Shown: in pieces, positions 15,357-23,234 of the stretch
How the letters are laid out: each line of letters starts with the position of its first letter
Numbering within the stretch: position 1 is the first letter of the stretch
Assembly (NCBI GenBank): GCA_004558865.1
Contig: SFCY01000023.1
Coordinates: forward strand, 1-23,403
Direction: 5' to 3'
DNA from: Bacteroidales bacterium
GTDB lineage: Bacteria; Bacteroidota; Bacteroidia; Bacteroidales; Bacteroidaceae
Length of the DNA stretch: 23,403 nucleotides
Position numbers and translations under genes: made by a program
The notes under the pieces: model-generated
What the model saw: the letters and a program-made list of their open reading frames with translations, nothing else
The model's database searches: none
Told to the model about the DNA's origin: nothing

Positions 15357-17276
15357 ATGGAAAAGAAGAAATACGGTTTGTTGAGCAATATAGATTCGCC
15401 AGCCGACCTCCGCAAGCTGAGCTTAGACCAGCTTCCCGAGCTCTGCCGCGAGCTCCGCCAGGACATTATAGACGAGGTGTCGGTCAATCCCGGCCACTTT
15501 GCCTCAAGCTTGGGCGTAGTGGAACTCACCGTGGCCCTTCATTATGTTTTCAACACGCCCGAGGACAGGATAGTCTGGGACGTGGGCCACCAGGCCTACG
15601 GCCACAAGATCCTCACCGGCCGCCGCGACACGTTCTGCACCAACCGGCAGTTTGGCGGCATCCGGCCTTTCCCCTCGCCCGAGGAGAGCGTCTACGACAC
15701 CTTCACCTGCGGCCATGCCTCCAACAGCATATCGGCCGCTTTGGGCATGGCCGTGGCCGCCAAGAAGACGGGCAACCCGAACCGCCACGTGGTGGCCGTG
15801 ATTGGCGACGGGGCCATGAGCGGCGGACTGGCATTCGAGGGACTGAACAACGTGAGCTCCACGCCCAACGACATGCTGGTTGTTCTCAACGACAACGACA
15901 TGTCCATCGACCGCGCCGTGGGGGGCATGGAGCAATACCTGATCAACCTCGACACCAACGACACCTACAACAAGCTCCGCTACAAGCTGTCGTCGTGGAT
16001 GAGGCAGAAAGGCTACCTCAACGACAACCGGCGCAACAGCATCATCCGACTCAACAACGCCATCAAGAGTGCGATGGCCCACCAGCAGAACCTCTTCGAG
16101 GGCATGAACATCCGCTACTTCGGCCCCTTCGACGGCCACGACGTGAAGAACGTGGTGAGCATCCTGCGGCGCATCAAGGACATGAAAGGCCCCAAGCTGC
16201 TCCACCTGCACACCGTAAAGGGCAAGGGCTACAAGCCCGCCGAGGAGCACGCCACCATCTGGCACGCGCCGGGCAAGTTCGACCCCACGACGGGCGAGCG
16301 CTTGGTGGGCGACACCTCACACGTGCCGCCCAAATACCAGGAGGTGTTCGGCCACACGCTCTTGGAGCTGGCCCGGCAAAACGAGCGCATCGTGGGCGTC
16401 ACGCCCGCCATGCCCACCGGCTGCTCCATGAACATCATGATGAAGGCCATGCCCGACCGCTGCTTCGACGTGGGCATCGCCGAGGGCCACGCCGTGACCT
16501 TCTCTGGCGGAATGGCCAAGGACGGGCTGCAACCCTTCTGCAACATCTACAGTGCCTTCTCCCAGCGCGCCTACGACAACATCATCCACGACCTGGCCAT
16601 ACTCAACCTCCCCGTGGTGCTTTGCCTCGACCGCGCGGGACTTGTCGGACAAGACGGCCCCACCCACCACGGGGCTTTCGACATCGCCGCCCTGCGCCCC
16701 ATTCCCAACCTCACCATCTCTGCCCCCATGGACGAATGGGAGCTGCGCAAGCTGATGTACACCGCCCAGCTGCCCGGCAAGGGCACTTTCGTCATCCGCT
16801 ACCCGCGCGGCAGGGGCGTGAAGGTGGACTGGCGCTGCCCGCTCGAGGCCGTCGAGGTGGGCACCGGGCGCAAGCTCCATGAGGGCAGCGACGCGGCCGT
16901 TCTCTCGTTCGGGCCATTGGGCAACGACGTGGAGCAGGCTATCAAGAAGATAGAGGACGACACGAAGTCCATCCTCAGGCGCACCCCCAGCATCGCCCAC
17001 TACGACATGAGGTTCGTCAAGCCCCTCGACTCCAAGATCCTCGAAGAGATGGGACGGAGGTTCAAGAAGATTCTCACCATCGAGGACGGCTCAAAGGAGG
17101 GTGGATTCGGCTCTGCCATACTCGAATGGATGGACGACCACGGCTTCACGCCAAGGGTGGTCAGGATGGGACTGCCCGACGCCTTCGTCCCACACGGCAC
17201 TGTCGAAGAGGAGCGCAAGCTCTGCCATCTCGACCCGGAGAGCATCAGGCAGGCCCTGCTGGAACTCTGCAAATGA
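15357..17276 (+). CDS. dxs: 1-deoxy-D-xylulose-5-phosphate synthase
   Basis: A 639-residue ThDP enzyme that condenses pyruvate and glyceraldehyde 3-phosphate, the first step of the MEP isoprenoid pathway; DXP also feeds thiamine and pyridoxal synthesis. Domain 1 shows NPGHFASSLG (44-53), WDVGHQAYGHKILTG (74-88), CGHASNSISAALGMA and the ThDP motif GDGAMSGG (150-157) with VLNDND (177-181). Domain 2 shows GIAEGHAVTFSGGMAKDG, FCNIYSAFSQRAYDNIIHD and GQDGPTHHGAFD. Domain 3 ends with EDGSKEGGFGSAILEW. The length is typical. The trkA gene follows after 25 nt, so potassium-uptake genes probably share its transcript. Confidence 0.97.
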   Translation: MEKKKYGLLSNIDSPADLRKLSLDQLPELCRELRQDIIDEVSVNPGHFASSLGVVELTVALHYVFNTPEDRIVWDVGHQAYGHKILTGRRDTFCTNRQFGGIRPFPSPEESVYDTFTCGHASNSISAALGMAVAAKKTGNPNRHVVAVIGDGAMSGGLAFEGLNNVSSTPNDMLVVLNDNDMSIDRAVGGMEQYLINLDTNDTYNKLRYKLSSWMRQKGYLNDNRRNSIIRLNNAIKSAMAHQQNLFEGMNIRYFGPFDGHDVKNVVSILRRIKDMKGPKLLHLHTVKGKGYKPAEEHATIWHAPGKFDPTTGERLVGDTSHVPPKYQEVFGHTLLELARQNERIVGVTPAMPTGCSMNIMMKAMPDRCFDVGIAEGHAVTFSGGMAKDGLQPFCNIYSAFSQRAYDNIIHDLAILNLPVVLCLDRAGLVGQDGPTHHGAFDIAALRPIPNLTISAPMDEWELRKLMYTAQLPGKGTFVIRYPRGRGVKVDWRCPLEAVEVGTGRKLHEGSDAAVLSFGPLGNDVEQAIKKIEDDTKSILRRTPSIAHYDMRFVKPLDSKILEEMGRRFKKILTIEDGSKEGGFGSAILEWMDDHGFTPRVVRMGLPDAFVPHGTVEEERKLCHLDPESIRQALLELCK

Positions 17277-17301
17277 TATTTAGGGTGAAAGGATTAGCAA
17301 C

Positions 17302-18642
17302 ATGAAAATCATCATTACCGGCGCCTACGCCATTGGCACCTATCTGGCCAAGCTCTTCGCCAAGAACAAGGACAACACCATCATCATCGACTCCGACCCC
17401 GACAGGCTGGAGAAGATCAATCGCGAGGCCGACCTGCTGACGGTCTGCGCCTCCACGACAAGCATCAACACGCTCAAGGACAACGGCATCGACGAGGCCG
17501 ACCTCTACATCGCCGTCACCCCCGACCAGAGCGTCAACATCAACAACTGCATCATCGCCCACGCCCTCAACGCCAAGAAGACCGTGGCCAAGGTGGACGA
17601 GGCGGAGTTCATGACCGAGGAGTCGCGCGAGTTCTTCCGCCGCCTCGGCGTGGACAACATCATCTATCCCGAGGAACTCGCCGCGCGCGAGGTCATCAGC
17701 GGACTCAAGATGTCGTGGGTGCGCCAGCGGTGGGACGTGCACGGCGGCGCGCTCGTGATGCTCGGCATCAAGCTCCACCACGACTGCGAGATTCTCGACC
17801 AGCCGCTCAAGGACATCTGCGGCCCCGACGACCCCTACCACATCGTGGCCATCAAGCGAGGCTCCTCCACCATCATTCCCAACGGCAACGACACACTCAA
17901 GCGCCACGACCTGGCCTATTTCATGACCACGAAGCAATACGTGCCCTACATCCGCCGCATCGTGGGAAAGGAACACTATGTCGACGTGAAGGACGTGATG
18001 ATGATGGGCTGCGGCAACACCGGCGAGCGAGCCGTGATGATGATGCCCTCCTATATGAACGTGAAGATATTCGAGAGCGACCCACGGCGCGTGGAGGAAC
18101 TCAACGAGGTGCTGCCCGAGAAGGCCCTCGTCATAGCCGCCGACGGACGCGACGTGGAGGAGCTCAAGAGCGAGAACATACGCGGCATGCAGGCCTTCGT
18201 GGCCCTGACCAGCAACACAGAGGTCAACATCCTCTCCTGCCTGACCGCCAAGCAGCTCGGCGTGCGCAAGACGGTGGCCATGATCGACAACATGGCCTAC
18301 GCCGGCATGGCCGAGCAGCTCGACATCGGCACGCTCATCAACAAGAAGGCCATCGCGGCCAGCGCCATCTACCAAATCATGCTCGACGCCAACGTGCTCA
18401 ACGTCACCTACTTCCTCTCGGCCAACGCCGACGCCGCAGAGTTCATACCCGTGGAAGGCAGCAAAATCACCCGCAAGGCCGTCAAGGACCTGAGGCTGCC
18501 ATCGGGAATGACAATCGGCGGACTGGTGCGCGACGGCAAGGGAATGCTCGTCTCCGGCAACACGCAGATCATGGCCGGCGACAGCGTGGTGGTGTTCTGC
18601 CACGAGGTCAACCTCAAGCAATTGGAGAATCTGTTCAACTAA
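17302..18642 (+). CDS. trkA: Trk potassium uptake regulator TrkA
   Basis: A 446-residue cytosolic gating ring subunit for TrkH, with two RCK-N (Rossmann) and two RCK-C domains. The first Rossmann loop reads GAYAIG at residues 7-12, so the second glycine of the usual GxGxxG is Tyr9. The second loop, GCGNTG at 236-241, is intact. Other family segments: TIIIDSDPDRLEKIN, VTPDQSVNINNCIIA, and LTSNTEVNILSCLTAKQLGV. The C-terminal RCK-C contains ITRKAVKDLRLPSGMTIGG and ends KQLENLFN. It lies 25 nt after dxs and 18 nt before trkH, its channel partner. Confidence 0.95.
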   Translation: MKIIITGAYAIGTYLAKLFAKNKDNTIIIDSDPDRLEKINREADLLTVCASTTSINTLKDNGIDEADLYIAVTPDQSVNINNCIIAHALNAKKTVAKVDEAEFMTEESREFFRRLGVDNIIYPEELAAREVISGLKMSWVRQRWDVHGGALVMLGIKLHHDCEILDQPLKDICGPDDPYHIVAIKRGSSTIIPNGNDTLKRHDLAYFMTTKQYVPYIRRIVGKEHYVDVKDVMMMGCGNTGERAVMMMPSYMNVKIFESDPRRVEELNEVLPEKALVIAADGRDVEELKSENIRGMQAFVALTSNTEVNILSCLTAKQLGVRKTVAMIDNMAYAGMAEQLDIGTLINKKAIAASAIYQIMLDANVLNVTYFLSANADAAEFIPVEGSKITRKAVKDLRLPSGMTIGGLVRDGKGMLVSGNTQIMAGDSVVVFCHEVNLKQLENLFN

Positions 18643-18660
18643 GGCTGGCAACTGTAGGCT

Positions 18661-20118
18661 ATGATCAACAAGAAAATCATTTTCAAGATTTTGGGCTCCC
18701 TGCTCTTCATCGAGAGCTCCCTGCTGCTGGCCTGTCTGGTGATGGCCGTCTGCATGCACGGCGACGACACCCTGGCTTTCCTCGTCTCCTTGTTGGTGAC
18801 CATCCTGACCGGCATCGTCCTGCGATATTATGGCATGAACGCCGAGAACACCCTCTCGCGCCGCGACGCCTATCTGGTGGTGACGCTCTCGTGGCTGCTC
18901 TTCTCGCTCTTCGGCACGCTCCCCTTCCTCATCAGCGGCTACATGACCAGCTTCACCGACGCCTTCTTCGAGAACATGTCGGGATTCACCACCACGGGAG
19001 CCACCGTCATCGACGACGTGGAGGCCCTGCCCGACGGACTGCTCTTCTGGCGATCGCTCACCCAGTGGATAGGCGGACTGGGCATCGTCTTCTTCACCAT
19101 CGCCCTGCTGCCCTCCACGGTGGGCGGCTCCACACGCGTTTTCGCCGCCGAGGCCACGGGACCCTTCAAGAGCAAGCTTCATCCACGCCTCTCCACCAAC
19201 GCCAAATGGATCTGGAGCGTCTACCTCGTCCTCACCCTCGGCTGCATGGCTTCCTACATGGCCTGCGGCATGAACTGGTTCGAGGGCCTCAACTTCTCCA
19301 TGACCACCACCGCCACGGGCGGGTTCTCCATCTACAACACCTCGACGGAGCATTTCAACTCACCCGCCATGGACTATGTCACCACACTCTTCTGCTTCCT
19401 CTCGGGCGTCAACTTCCCGCTGCTCTATTTCAGCCTGTCCAAGTTCCGCCCCTTCCACCTCTTCAAGAGCAGCGAGTTCCGGCTCTACTTCTTCCTTGTG
19501 CTGGGCCTCTCGCTGTTCATCATGGTGGAGCTGATGGCGCGCAACGGCTACGGCACAGAGCACGCCTTCCGCTCGGGCATCTTCCAGGTGGTGTCGTTCA
19601 TCACCACCACAGGCCTCTTCAACGACGACGCCGGCAAATGGCCCCACGTCACGTGGGTGGCGCTGTCGCTGTGCATGTTCATCGGAGCCTGCTCTGGCTC
19701 CACAAGCGGCGGCTTGAAGTGCGTGCGCGGCGTCATGCTGCTCAAGGTGGTGAAGAACGAGTTCCGACAGATGCTCCACCCCAACGCCTCGCTGCCGCTC
19801 CGTGTCGACGGCAACAACGTCCCGCCCAGCAAGCGGGTCACGCTCTTGGCCTTCTTCACCTCCTATCTCATGCTGTGCCTCATCTGTGCCTTCGTGATGA
19901 TAGCGGCCGGCATCGACAACACCAACGCCATCACCATCACCCTGAGCAGCATCGGCAACGTGGGACCCACCTTGGGAACGGAGATCGGCCCCACCATGTC
20001 GTGGAACGACCTGCCCGCATTCGCCAAGTGGATGTGCTCCTTCATGATGCTCATCGGCCGTCTGGAAATCTTCTCCGTCCTCGTCATCCTCACCCCGCAG
20101 TTCTGGACGAGGAAGTGA
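18661..20118 (+). CDS. trkH: Trk potassium uptake channel TrkH
   Basis: A 485-residue inner-membrane K+ transporter with four pore repeats. Selectivity-filter segments are visible in order: SGFTTTGATV (107-116), MTTTATGGFS (214-223), FITTTGLFND (313-322) and LSSIGNVGPTLG (428-439), each with the filter glycine. Many hydrophobic helices (for example LLLACLVMAVC, LVSLLVTILTGIVL) flank them, and SGSTSGGLKCVR (345-356) is a strong TrkH/KtrB signature. It works with TrkA, encoded 18 nt upstream. The dxs-trkA-trkH unit ends at a terminator at 20164-20209. Confidence 0.96.
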   Translation: MINKKIIFKILGSLLFIESSLLLACLVMAVCMHGDDTLAFLVSLLVTILTGIVLRYYGMNAENTLSRRDAYLVVTLSWLLFSLFGTLPFLISGYMTSFTDAFFENMSGFTTTGATVIDDVEALPDGLLFWRSLTQWIGGLGIVFFTIALLPSTVGGSTRVFAAEATGPFKSKLHPRLSTNAKWIWSVYLVLTLGCMASYMACGMNWFEGLNFSMTTTATGGFSIYNTSTEHFNSPAMDYVTTLFCFLSGVNFPLLYFSLSKFRPFHLFKSSEFRLYFFLVLGLSLFIMVELMARNGYGTEHAFRSGIFQVVSFITTTGLFNDDAGKWPHVTWVALSLCMFIGACSGSTSGGLKCVRGVMLLKVVKNEFRQMLHPNASLPLRVDGNNVPPSKRVTLLAFFTSYLMLCLICAFVMIAAGIDNTNAITITLSSIGNVGPTLGTEIGPTMSWNDLPAFAKWMCSFMMLIGRLEIFSVLVILTPQFWTRK

Positions 20119-20163
20119 GAGCGCCCCCAGCAGCCCACCACCCTCCCAGCCCAAGCTTCCGCC

Positions 20164-20209
20164 AACACCCTGCATCACGCCGCTCCGAGCGGTGATGCAG
20201 GGTGTTTTT
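20164..20209 (+). terminator. Strong intrinsic terminator after trkH
   Basis: AACACCCTGCATCAC (20164-20178) pairs perfectly with GTGATGCAGGGTGTT (20192-20206). CCGCT/AGCGG pairs inside it, and TTTTT (20205-20209) follows. It separates the dxs-trkA-trkH transcript from the ATPase-DUF4435 unit. Confidence 0.9.
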
Positions 20210-20229
20210 GTGGAAGCCAAGCGGTTGCT

Positions 20230-20273
20230 GACAAATGCCGACAAGGTTGTCGGCAAGTTGGCCCTCATTTGTC
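20230..20273. repeat. Nested inverted repeats upstream of the ATPase gene
   Basis: An inner stem TGCCGACAA (20236-20244) / TTGTCGGCA (20247-20255) lies inside an outer pair GACAAATG (20230-20237) / CATTTGTC (20266-20273). The two stems share two bases. The element lies just after the trkH terminator and about 90 bp before the ATPase promoter element, so an operator or a second terminator is possible. Confidence 0.45.
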
Positions 20274-20363
20274 GCCAGCCGCAGCCAGAAGAGGCCATCC
20301 GTTTTTTTTCGATTCCCACTGTGGATTGTCGGTGAAAAATTAGGCTTGTATTCATTTATTTTG

Positions 20364-20371
20364 TATATTTG
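20364..20371 (+). promoter_or_regulatory. Candidate -7 element TATATTTG of the ATPase-DUF4435 unit
   Basis: TATATTTG matches TAnnTTTG 26 nt before the ATPase ATG in an AT-rich patch within GC-rich surroundings. A TTG at 20346-20348 is only 15 nt away, short of the usual 19-21, so this may be a weak or regulated promoter. Confidence 0.5.
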
Positions 20372-20397
20372 CCCATAGAAACAAGCTCATAACGACT

Positions 20398-21219
20398 ATG
20401 CAGAAATATGTTGACTACATCAAACGAATAGAGATTGACTCGCTGTGGAGTGGCCGCCGCCATGTGGTGTGGAACCTCGACCGCAGAGTCAACATCCTCA
20501 GTGGGGTCAACGGCGTGGGCAAGTCCACCATCCTCAACAAGGTGACGAAGAGCCTCGGCAACTCTTCCGACTTCCACGCCCACCTGCTCAAGGGCGTCCA
20601 CCTCAGCGTGGAGCCCGCCGACGCCACGCGGATACGCTTCGACCTCATCCGCTCCTTCGACCGCCCGCTGCTCAACGCCGACGTGGTGAGCAAGATGGAC
20701 GCCTCACTGGCCACCGAACTCGACTGGCAGCTCTTCCAGCTCCAGCGCAAATACCTCGACTACCAGGTCAACATCGGCAACCGCATCATCAGCGTGCTGC
20801 AGAGCGGCGCAGCCGACGCACAGCAGAAGGCCACGCGGCTGAGCGAGCCGAAGAAGATTTTCCAGGACATGATGGACAGCCTCTTCGCCGACACAGGCAA
20901 GAAAATCGTGCGCTCCGAGAACGAGATCTATTTCGAGCAGATGGGCGAACGGCTCATGCCCTACCAGCTGTCGAGCGGCGAGAAACAGATCCTCGCCATC
21001 CTGCTCACGGTCCTCGTGGAAGACAACCAAAACTACGTGCTGTTCATGGACGAGCCCGAGGTGAGCATGCACGTGGAGTGGCAAAAGCAGCTGATCGACT
21101 TGATATTGAAGCTCAACCCCAACGTGCAAGTCATCCTCACCACCCACAGTCCCGCCGTCATCATGAACGGCTGGATGGACCACGTGACTGAGGTTTCCGA
21201 CATCACCGACAACGCCTGA
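20398..21219 (+). CDS. Small AAA/ABC-type ATPase paired with DUF4435 (AriA/OLD-like)
   Basis: A 273-residue soluble ATPase with an ABC-type head. Walker A GVNGVGKST is at 36-44, the signature LSSGEKQ at 191-197, Walker B with catalytic Glu in YVLFMDEPE (213-221), and the H-loop His in ILTTHSPAVI (His250). The insertion between Walker A and the signature (about 45-185) is short and partly helical, without a long coiled coil. There is no membrane segment, so it is not a transporter. This form belongs to the AAA_15/AAA_21 group, which includes AriA of PARIS and the ATPase part of OLD nucleases. The DUF4435 gene follows on the same strand, making an ATPase-effector pair the natural reading. It is shorter than the defence ATPases as I recall them, so equivalence is not proven. 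GC-rich like trkH; no sign of recent transfer. Confidence 0.85.
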   Translation: MQKYVDYIKRIEIDSLWSGRRHVVWNLDRRVNILSGVNGVGKSTILNKVTKSLGNSSDFHAHLLKGVHLSVEPADATRIRFDLIRSFDRPLLNADVVSKMDASLATELDWQLFQLQRKYLDYQVNIGNRIISVLQSGAADAQQKATRLSEPKKIFQDMMDSLFADTGKKIVRSENEIYFEQMGERLMPYQLSSGEKQILAILLTVLVEDNQNYVLFMDEPEVSMHVEWQKQLIDLILKLNPNVQVILTTHSPAVIMNGWMDHVTEVSDITDNA

Positions 21220-21372
21220 CAGCCCCGCCCCTTGCATGCTCCCCACCAAGGGCGGCGGCACGAAGAAAGGCTGGCCCGCACAAAGCGGGCGCCCCCTTGC
21301 GCCCCCTGCGCGCATGTCCCACAAGTTCGGTAAGCTGCTGTATCACAGCAGCCCATAAAAATCAAAAAACCT
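21220..21372 (+). promoter_or_regulatory. Structured 153-nt spacer between ATPase and DUF4435 genes
   Basis: Two perfect hairpins: GCCCGC (21274-21279) / GCGGGC (21285-21290) with loop ACAAA, and GCTGCTG (21334-21340) / CAGCAGC (21346-21352) with loop TATCA, 20 nt before the ATG at 21373. Between them lie tandem GCGCCCCCTT/GCGCCCCCTG decamers. There is no long T-run, so full termination is unlikely; partial attenuation or RNA processing between the genes is possible. No promoter or Shine-Dalgarno is visible. Confidence 0.4.
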
Positions 21373-22386
21373 ATGAGCAAACGACTTCGCGACAATCTTT
21401 CGTCCCGCTATTTCGAGGCGGCCAACAAGCTCACCTCCAAGGGCGCCCGCCGGCGCGTGGTGGCCTACGTGGAGAGCTACGACGACGTGTTTGTGTGGCG
21501 CGCCATCCTCAACCAGGTGGAGACCGACAAACTCTACTTCGAGGTGATGCTCCCCTCGCGCGACCGCCGCTTGGAGCGCGGCAAGAAGGCAGCCCTCATG
21601 GCGGTGTTGGCCGACAAGGTGGGCCACGACATGATAGCCTGCGTGGACGCCGACTACGACTACCTCACGCAGGGCGCAACGGAGACCTCACGCCTCATCA
21701 ACAGCAGCCCCTACGTGTTCCACACCTACGCCTACGCCATAGAGAACCTGCAGTGCTACAGCCCCTCGCTCCATGAGGTGTGCGTGGCCGTGACGCTCAA
21801 CGACCACCAGATTTTCAACTTCGAGGAATACCTGCGCCAGTTCTCGCAAGCCATCTTCCCGCTCTTCGTGTGGAACATCTGGTTCTACCGCTCGCCCAAC
21901 TACAAGGACTTCACCATCAACGACCTGCTGCGCTGCATCGAGATGGGCACATTCTCCATCCGCAAGGCCGAGGACCAGCTGTCGCTGCTCCGCCAGCGTG
22001 TCGACAAGAAGGTGCAGGCCCTGAAAGCCCACTACCCCGACGCGCGCCAAAGTTGGCAGGAAGTGAAGGCCGACATCAAGCGGTTGGGCGTGACGGCCGA
22101 CACCACCTATCTATATATACAGGGCCACCATCTGTTCGACAAGGTGGTGGTGCCCATGCTCACCAAGGTGTGCGACCAACTTGTGGGCGAGCGCCAGGCC
22201 GAGATAGCCCAGGAGAGCGTCCACGGCACCCAGCGCCGAAACGAGTTGTCGTGCTACTCCAGCCGCGTGGAGGACATCGTGTCGATGCTGCGCAAGAACA
22301 CGGGCTTCCTGCGCTCCGATATCGGCCAGCGCATCAGGGCCGATGTCGAACGCTTCGTCCAGTCAACCACCGAAAACAATGCATGA
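21373..22386 (+). CDS. DUF4435 protein with TOPRIM-like acidic site (AriB-like)
   Basis: A 337-residue protein of the DUF4435 family. The likely TOPRIM-type metal site is visible: Glu34 in VVAYVESYDDVFVW (29-42) and the D-x-D-x-D motif CVDADYDYL (90-98; D92, D94, D96). The family motif AIEN (122-125) follows. The rest is mostly helical with a conserved-looking PLFVWNIWFYRS region. DUF4435 is the effector domain (AriB) in PARIS, where an ATPase partner holds it until a phage trigger; TOPRIM nucleases of the OLD group are similar. Here the ATPase gene lies 153 nt upstream on the same strand. A nuclease role is inferred from the acidic residues and the pairing, not shown. No signal peptide or membrane helix; acts in the cytosol. 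Confidence 0.8.
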   Translation: MSKRLRDNLSSRYFEAANKLTSKGARRRVVAYVESYDDVFVWRAILNQVETDKLYFEVMLPSRDRRLERGKKAALMAVLADKVGHDMIACVDADYDYLTQGATETSRLINSSPYVFHTYAYAIENLQCYSPSLHEVCVAVTLNDHQIFNFEEYLRQFSQAIFPLFVWNIWFYRSPNYKDFTINDLLRCIEMGTFSIRKAEDQLSLLRQRVDKKVQALKAHYPDARQSWQEVKADIKRLGVTADTTYLYIQGHHLFDKVVVPMLTKVCDQLVGERQAEIAQESVHGTQRRNELSCYSSRVEDIVSMLRKNTGFLRSDIGQRIRADVERFVQSTTENNA

Positions 22387-22421
22387 AGAACTAAAGAAAA
22401 GACCCAAAGACCCACACCTAA

Positions 22422-22452
22422 CCCCTCCCTACGAAGGGAGGGGAACCCAATC
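22422..22452. repeat. Dispersed C-rich/G-rich hairpin repeat, copy 2
   Basis: CCCCTCCCT (22422-22430) pairs perfectly with AGGGAGGGG (22435-22443) around ACGA, followed by AACCCAATC. It is the reverse-orientation match of the copy at 4356-4394. It sits between the convergent DUF4435 and TonB-domain genes, where it may end transcription from both sides. Confidence 0.6.
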
Positions 22453-22518
22453 GCCCCAACAAGGGTTCTTGCATCTAACAAAGGCGAGACTCAAACATCC
22501 CCTTCAAACCTAACTGCC

Positions 22519-22980
22519 CTACTCAAAATTTACAATTACATTCATTTTCGATTTAACTTCTTTCCCGTCTATCCTTGCGGGCTTCCAATCAGGCATAGAT
22601 TTGACAATGCTTAATGCGTCCTCATTCAACAAGGGATTTGTGGACTTTAAGATCCTGAAGTTTGACAAATTGCCTTTTTCGTTAACCTCAAAACCTACCA
22701 CAACTTTCCCAAAGACATTGTCGGCTCTACTTGACAGAATCTTATGGGTCTCATTCTTTAAATATTGCTGTAATTTCATGTTCCCCCCGGGAAATTCCGG
22801 CATTCTACCATTATTCTTATCATTTGGTGGGGTTGGCTCTGGCTGCTGAATCAAAATGGGATGGCTGAACTTCCAGTCATCTTGCGCTTTATCATTCTGG
22901 GCACGTGTGGTCAGCTGAAAACATGAGAAGAGTGCTAAGACTAACACCTTCAAGAGGCCTTGGTTGAATATCCTTTTCAT
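22519..22980 (-). CDS. Exported TonB C-terminal-domain protein (153 aa)
   Basis: A short protein with an N-terminal export signal (LLKVLVLALFSCFQLTTRAQ). Cleavage after RAQ is likely; Cys20 in LFSC could instead serve as a poor lipobox. A polar, Pro/Asn-rich stretch follows (QQPEPTPPNDKN, 44-56), then MPEFPGGNMKLQQYL, a motif often placed before TonB domains in Bacteroidales. The C-terminal TonB_C fold spans about 90-153: GKVVVGFEVNEKGNLSNFRI, LNEDALSIVKSMPDWKPA, then KSKMNVIVNFE. A true TonB keeps an uncleaved membrane anchor, which this lacks, so a periplasmic or lipid-anchored binding role fits better. The gene is visibly AT-richer than its upstream neighbours, and it has its own consensus promoter. 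Confidence 0.8.
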   Translation of the reverse strand: MKRIFNQGLLKVLVLALFSCFQLTTRAQNDKAQDDWKFSHPILIQQPEPTPPNDKNNGRMPEFPGGNMKLQQYLKNETHKILSSRADNVFGKVVVGFEVNEKGNLSNFRILKSTNPLLNEDALSIVKSMPDWKPARIDGKEVKSKMNVIVNFE

Positions 22981-23024
22981 TTTATAATCGCGTTTTGTCT
23001 TTAATTATTGGTTGATAACTGGCT

Positions 23025-23055
23025 CAAATATAGCCATAAAACCTGAGAAAGACAA
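23025..23055 (-). promoter_or_regulatory. Promoter TTG-N20-TATATTTG of the TonB-domain gene
   Basis: On the minus strand, TTG (23055-23053) and TATATTTG (23032-23025) are 20 nt apart, an exact Bacteroidetes consensus. Transcription should start near 23018, about 38 nt before the ATG at 22980. Confidence 0.75.
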
Positions 23056-23234
23056 ACCGCGCAACATTATTTAATCACTTTTAACGATATTGCGACCGTT
23101 CGCCCTATTCAGCCATTCCCATCGTAGGGCGGGTCCCCCCTATTGTGTATATCCCTGCTTTATTGTTGCAAGCGTTAGTCCCACGATGCTACGGCTGACA
23201 TATTCCATCTTTTTCAACAAAAACCTATAAAACC

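Noticed and set aside
15780..15800. CCACGTGG inside dxs as a possible parS site for ParB
   Set aside because: Only the central bases fit; the flanks do not match TGTTTCACGTGAAACA. No other parS-like site was seen, so parS is probably elsewhere.
17245..19353. Open frame of about 700 codons on the minus strand opposite trkA/trkH
   Set aside because: It is antisense to two genes with complete family motifs. The translation is rich in His, Val, Gly and Glu with no domain, as expected from GC-rich codon bias.
17715..20195. Open frame of about 826 codons on the plus strand overlapping trkA and trkH in another frame
   Set aside because: The translation is dominated by Arg, His, Gln and Pro and has no recognisable motif; a frame shadow of trkA and trkH.
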